This document shows, in pieces, positions 4,229 through 5,599 of a stretch of DNA of 5,599 bases. Source of the DNA: an uncultured Varibaculum sp. (GTDB lineage: Bacteria; Actinomycetota; Actinomycetes; Actinomycetales; Actinomycetaceae); assembly GCA_947253735.1 (NCBI GenBank), contig CAMYAU010000097.1:1-5599 (forward strand), read 5' to 3'. How positions within the stretch are numbered: position 1 is the first letter of the stretch; every line of letters starts with the position of its first letter. The position numbers and the translations under genes were made by a program. The notes below the pieces were generated by a model. The model saw nothing but the letters and a program-made list of their open reading frames with translations, was not told the origin of the DNA and did not search any database.

Positions 4229-5599
4229 ATGGATAATTATCTAACAGATCCTTCCTACGCTGACCGTACTTCTGCTGCTTCCGAAAATCTGGGCAACTCT
4301 TCCTTACCGCCTTCTAGTCAACCTTCCTCAAATATTGCTGGTTATCGGCTGTTAAAGGCTTTGGGTGCCGGCACCATGGGAGAAGTGTGGCAGGTGGTAG
4401 ACCCGCGAGGAAACCTGTATGCCGCTAAGATTTTACGTTCTAAGTTGGCGATTAAACCCGGGATTGCTGAGCGTTTTCGGATGGAAAAAGACCTGGTTAC
4501 CGGGATACGGCACCAAAATATTGTGGAAGTTTACGATCTGGTGCAAACCCCGGAATATATGGCGATCATTATGGAATATACCGATGGTGGGGATTTGGGG
4601 GATTTACTTAAAAGTTGCGGCACCCTGCTTCCCTTAGATGCCGTCTACTATTGCATGGGAATTGCCGCTGGGCTTTCTCCGATCCATCAGGCTGGGATTG
4701 TGCATCGAGATTTGAAACCCTCCAATATTCTGTTGAAGCGACAAGAAGGCTACCTGGTGCCCAAAATCGCGGATTTTGGTTTAGCCCGGTGGATTGATCC
4801 CCGCTACGAAATCCAGACTACTAAACGTTCTGGAACCCCTTACTATATGGCGCCGGAGATGATTGAAGGCAAAGGGGTGAGCTCGAAAACCGATATTTAT
4901 TCCCTGGGAGTCATCCTATATGAGTTGCTCTGTGGGATAACCCCTTTTAGAGGGACAGTGGGGGAAGTATTAAACCATCAGTTCTACGATATGCCGGGGA
5001 TGATTCCTGGAATTCCCAGCTCCCTGTGGAATGTGCTGGCTAAAATGCTGGCGAAAGAAACTTCGGTGCGCCCCACTGCCACCCAAACCCACGCCCTCTT
5101 AAATTCAGTAGTTGACCAGGTACGCCCCCTTGCTGCCCTGGAGGCTTTTGCTGAACCCCCCTCTCCGCAACCTTTAGAGGACGTGGTTAAGATATCCCCA
5201 CCAGATGCCCAGACCTCCTTGGCCTCGGCGAAACCGATTATTCCCGCCCACGATGAGGCCGAAACCCAGTCGGGACAGACCGCTCGCGGGCAGGTAGAAC
5301 CAGCGGCTCCCGTCTGGCATCCGGTAGCTTTACCTCCAGCGATTATGGTTAATACCGAGGAAGTTAATGGGGCTGGTGTGGGATCTCCTGGGGGATTTTC
5401 CCCGCCGAGGGAGCAGGACACTTCTCTCAATGAGCAAACTTTAGGAGCCTGGGGAAACAACCTAGGTTTTGCCGAGAACGTATCCGGTGACTCTCCTCGT
5501 CAGGGTGTAGCGGATCCCCGCGGGGGAGCAGCTAAAGAAGTATTGGGGGGAGTAGCGATCGGCCTAGGAATCGGTGTCCTGGTCACCTTGGCTGCAGCT
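4229..5599 (+). CDS. Hanks-type Ser/Thr protein kinase, membrane-anchored (3' end outside window)
   Basis: An eukaryotic-like Ser/Thr kinase; 457 residues are visible and the frame is open at the window edge. A 36-residue Ser/Pro-rich extension precedes the kinase domain (about 39-295). The catalytic set is complete: glycine loop GAGTMGEV (46-53), Lys67 (AAKIL), helix-C Glu86, HRDLKPSN (159-166) with Asp161, DFG (182-184), activation loop with T197/T198, GTPYYMAPE (202-210), Asp222 and Arg281. It should therefore be active. Residues about 300-436 form a Pro/Ala/Gly-rich linker without recognisable domains. EVLGGVAIGLGIGVLVTLAAA (437-457) begins a hydrophobic membrane segment at the edge, so the kinase would be cytoplasmic with a C-terminal outer or short tail that cannot be seen. 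ATG at 4229 follows AGGGGGG (4219-4225). The substrate is unknown, and it cannot be said whether it is a PknB-type PASTA kinase. Confidence 0.93.
   Translation, partial: MDNYLTDPSYADRTSAASENLGNSSLPPSSQPSSNIAGYRLLKALGAGTMGEVWQVVDPRGNLYAAKILRSKLAIKPGIAERFRMEKDLVTGIRHQNIVEVYDLVQTPEYMAIIMEYTDGGDLGDLLKSCGTLLPLDAVYYCMGIAAGLSPIHQAGIVHRDLKPSNILLKRQEGYLVPKIADFGLARWIDPRYEIQTTKRSGTPYYMAPEMIEGKGVSSKTDIYSLGVILYELLCGITPFRGTVGEVLNHQFYDMPGMIPGIPSSLWNVLAKMLAKETSVRPTATQTHALLNSVVDQVRPLAALEAFAEPPSPQPLEDVVKISPPDAQTSLASAKPIIPAHDEAETQSGQTARGQVEPAAPVWHPVALPPAIMVNTEEVNGAGVGSPGGFSPPREQDTSLNEQTLGAWGNNLGFAENVSGDSPRQGVADPRGGAAKEVLGGVAIGLGIGVLVTLAAA

Noticed and set aside
4984..5460. 158-residue minus-strand frame opposite the kinase linker
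   Set aside because: Its Ser/Gly/Ala-rich content is the reverse complement of the Pro/Ala-rich linker; the kinase frame is continuous through it to the membrane segment.
5461..5476. CCTAGGTTTT shared with the left arm of the repeat at 23-32
   Set aside because: A 10-base match is expected several times by chance in 5.6 kb on two strands, and this copy is within kinase coding sequence without a partner arm.

Overview
The window looks like ordinary chromosomal DNA from an actinobacterium with only moderately high GC. My best guess is the Actinomycetaceae (Varibaculum, Mobiluncus or Actinotignum-like). This rests on the GuaB1-type IMPDH-family protein, the SprT-like zinc protein with a C-terminal zinc ribbon, a membrane-anchored Hanks-type Ser/Thr kinase, TANNNT -10 boxes close to start codons, and GTG/TTG starts. 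The genus is inference. I see no phage, transposase, CRISPR array, tRNA or rRNA.

Layout. 1-191 is non-coding as far as I can tell and holds a nested inverted repeat (15-122). On the minus strand, guaB1 (738-2177) is followed 66 bp downstream by a low-molecular-weight protein tyrosine phosphatase (192-671); they may share a transcript. A 173-bp divergent intergenic region (2178-2350) with two hairpins separates guaB1 from a plus-strand purine-type phosphoribosyltransferase (2351-2881). That gene converges, with a 2-bp gap, on a TetR-family regulator (minus, 2884-3561). The regulator is divergent from a SprT-like zinc protein (plus, start near 3626, stop 4147). A Ser/Thr protein kinase begins at 4229 and runs off the right edge just as a transmembrane segment starts.

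How the genes fit together. The clearest functional unit is the divergent pair guaB1 / phosphoribosyltransferase. The transferase would convert guanine or xanthine plus PRPP to GMP or XMP, and GuaB1, shown in mycobacteria to be a GMP reductase, would return GMP to IMP. This makes a purine-salvage interconversion module. Both genes have a TANNNT -10 box placed so that transcription would start at or within a few bases of the start codon, so leaderless mRNAs are likely. The TetR/SprT-like divergent pair shares a short promoter region, which suggests autoregulation and possibly control of the SprT-like gene. The tyrosine phosphatase and the kinase are both signalling proteins, but they are 3.5 kb apart on opposite strands and nothing here shows that they work together.

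I found no convincing undescribed system. The items most worth a second look are the nested inverted repeat at the left end, the structured guaB1/phosphoribosyltransferase intergenic region, and the truncated kinase with its N-terminal extension.
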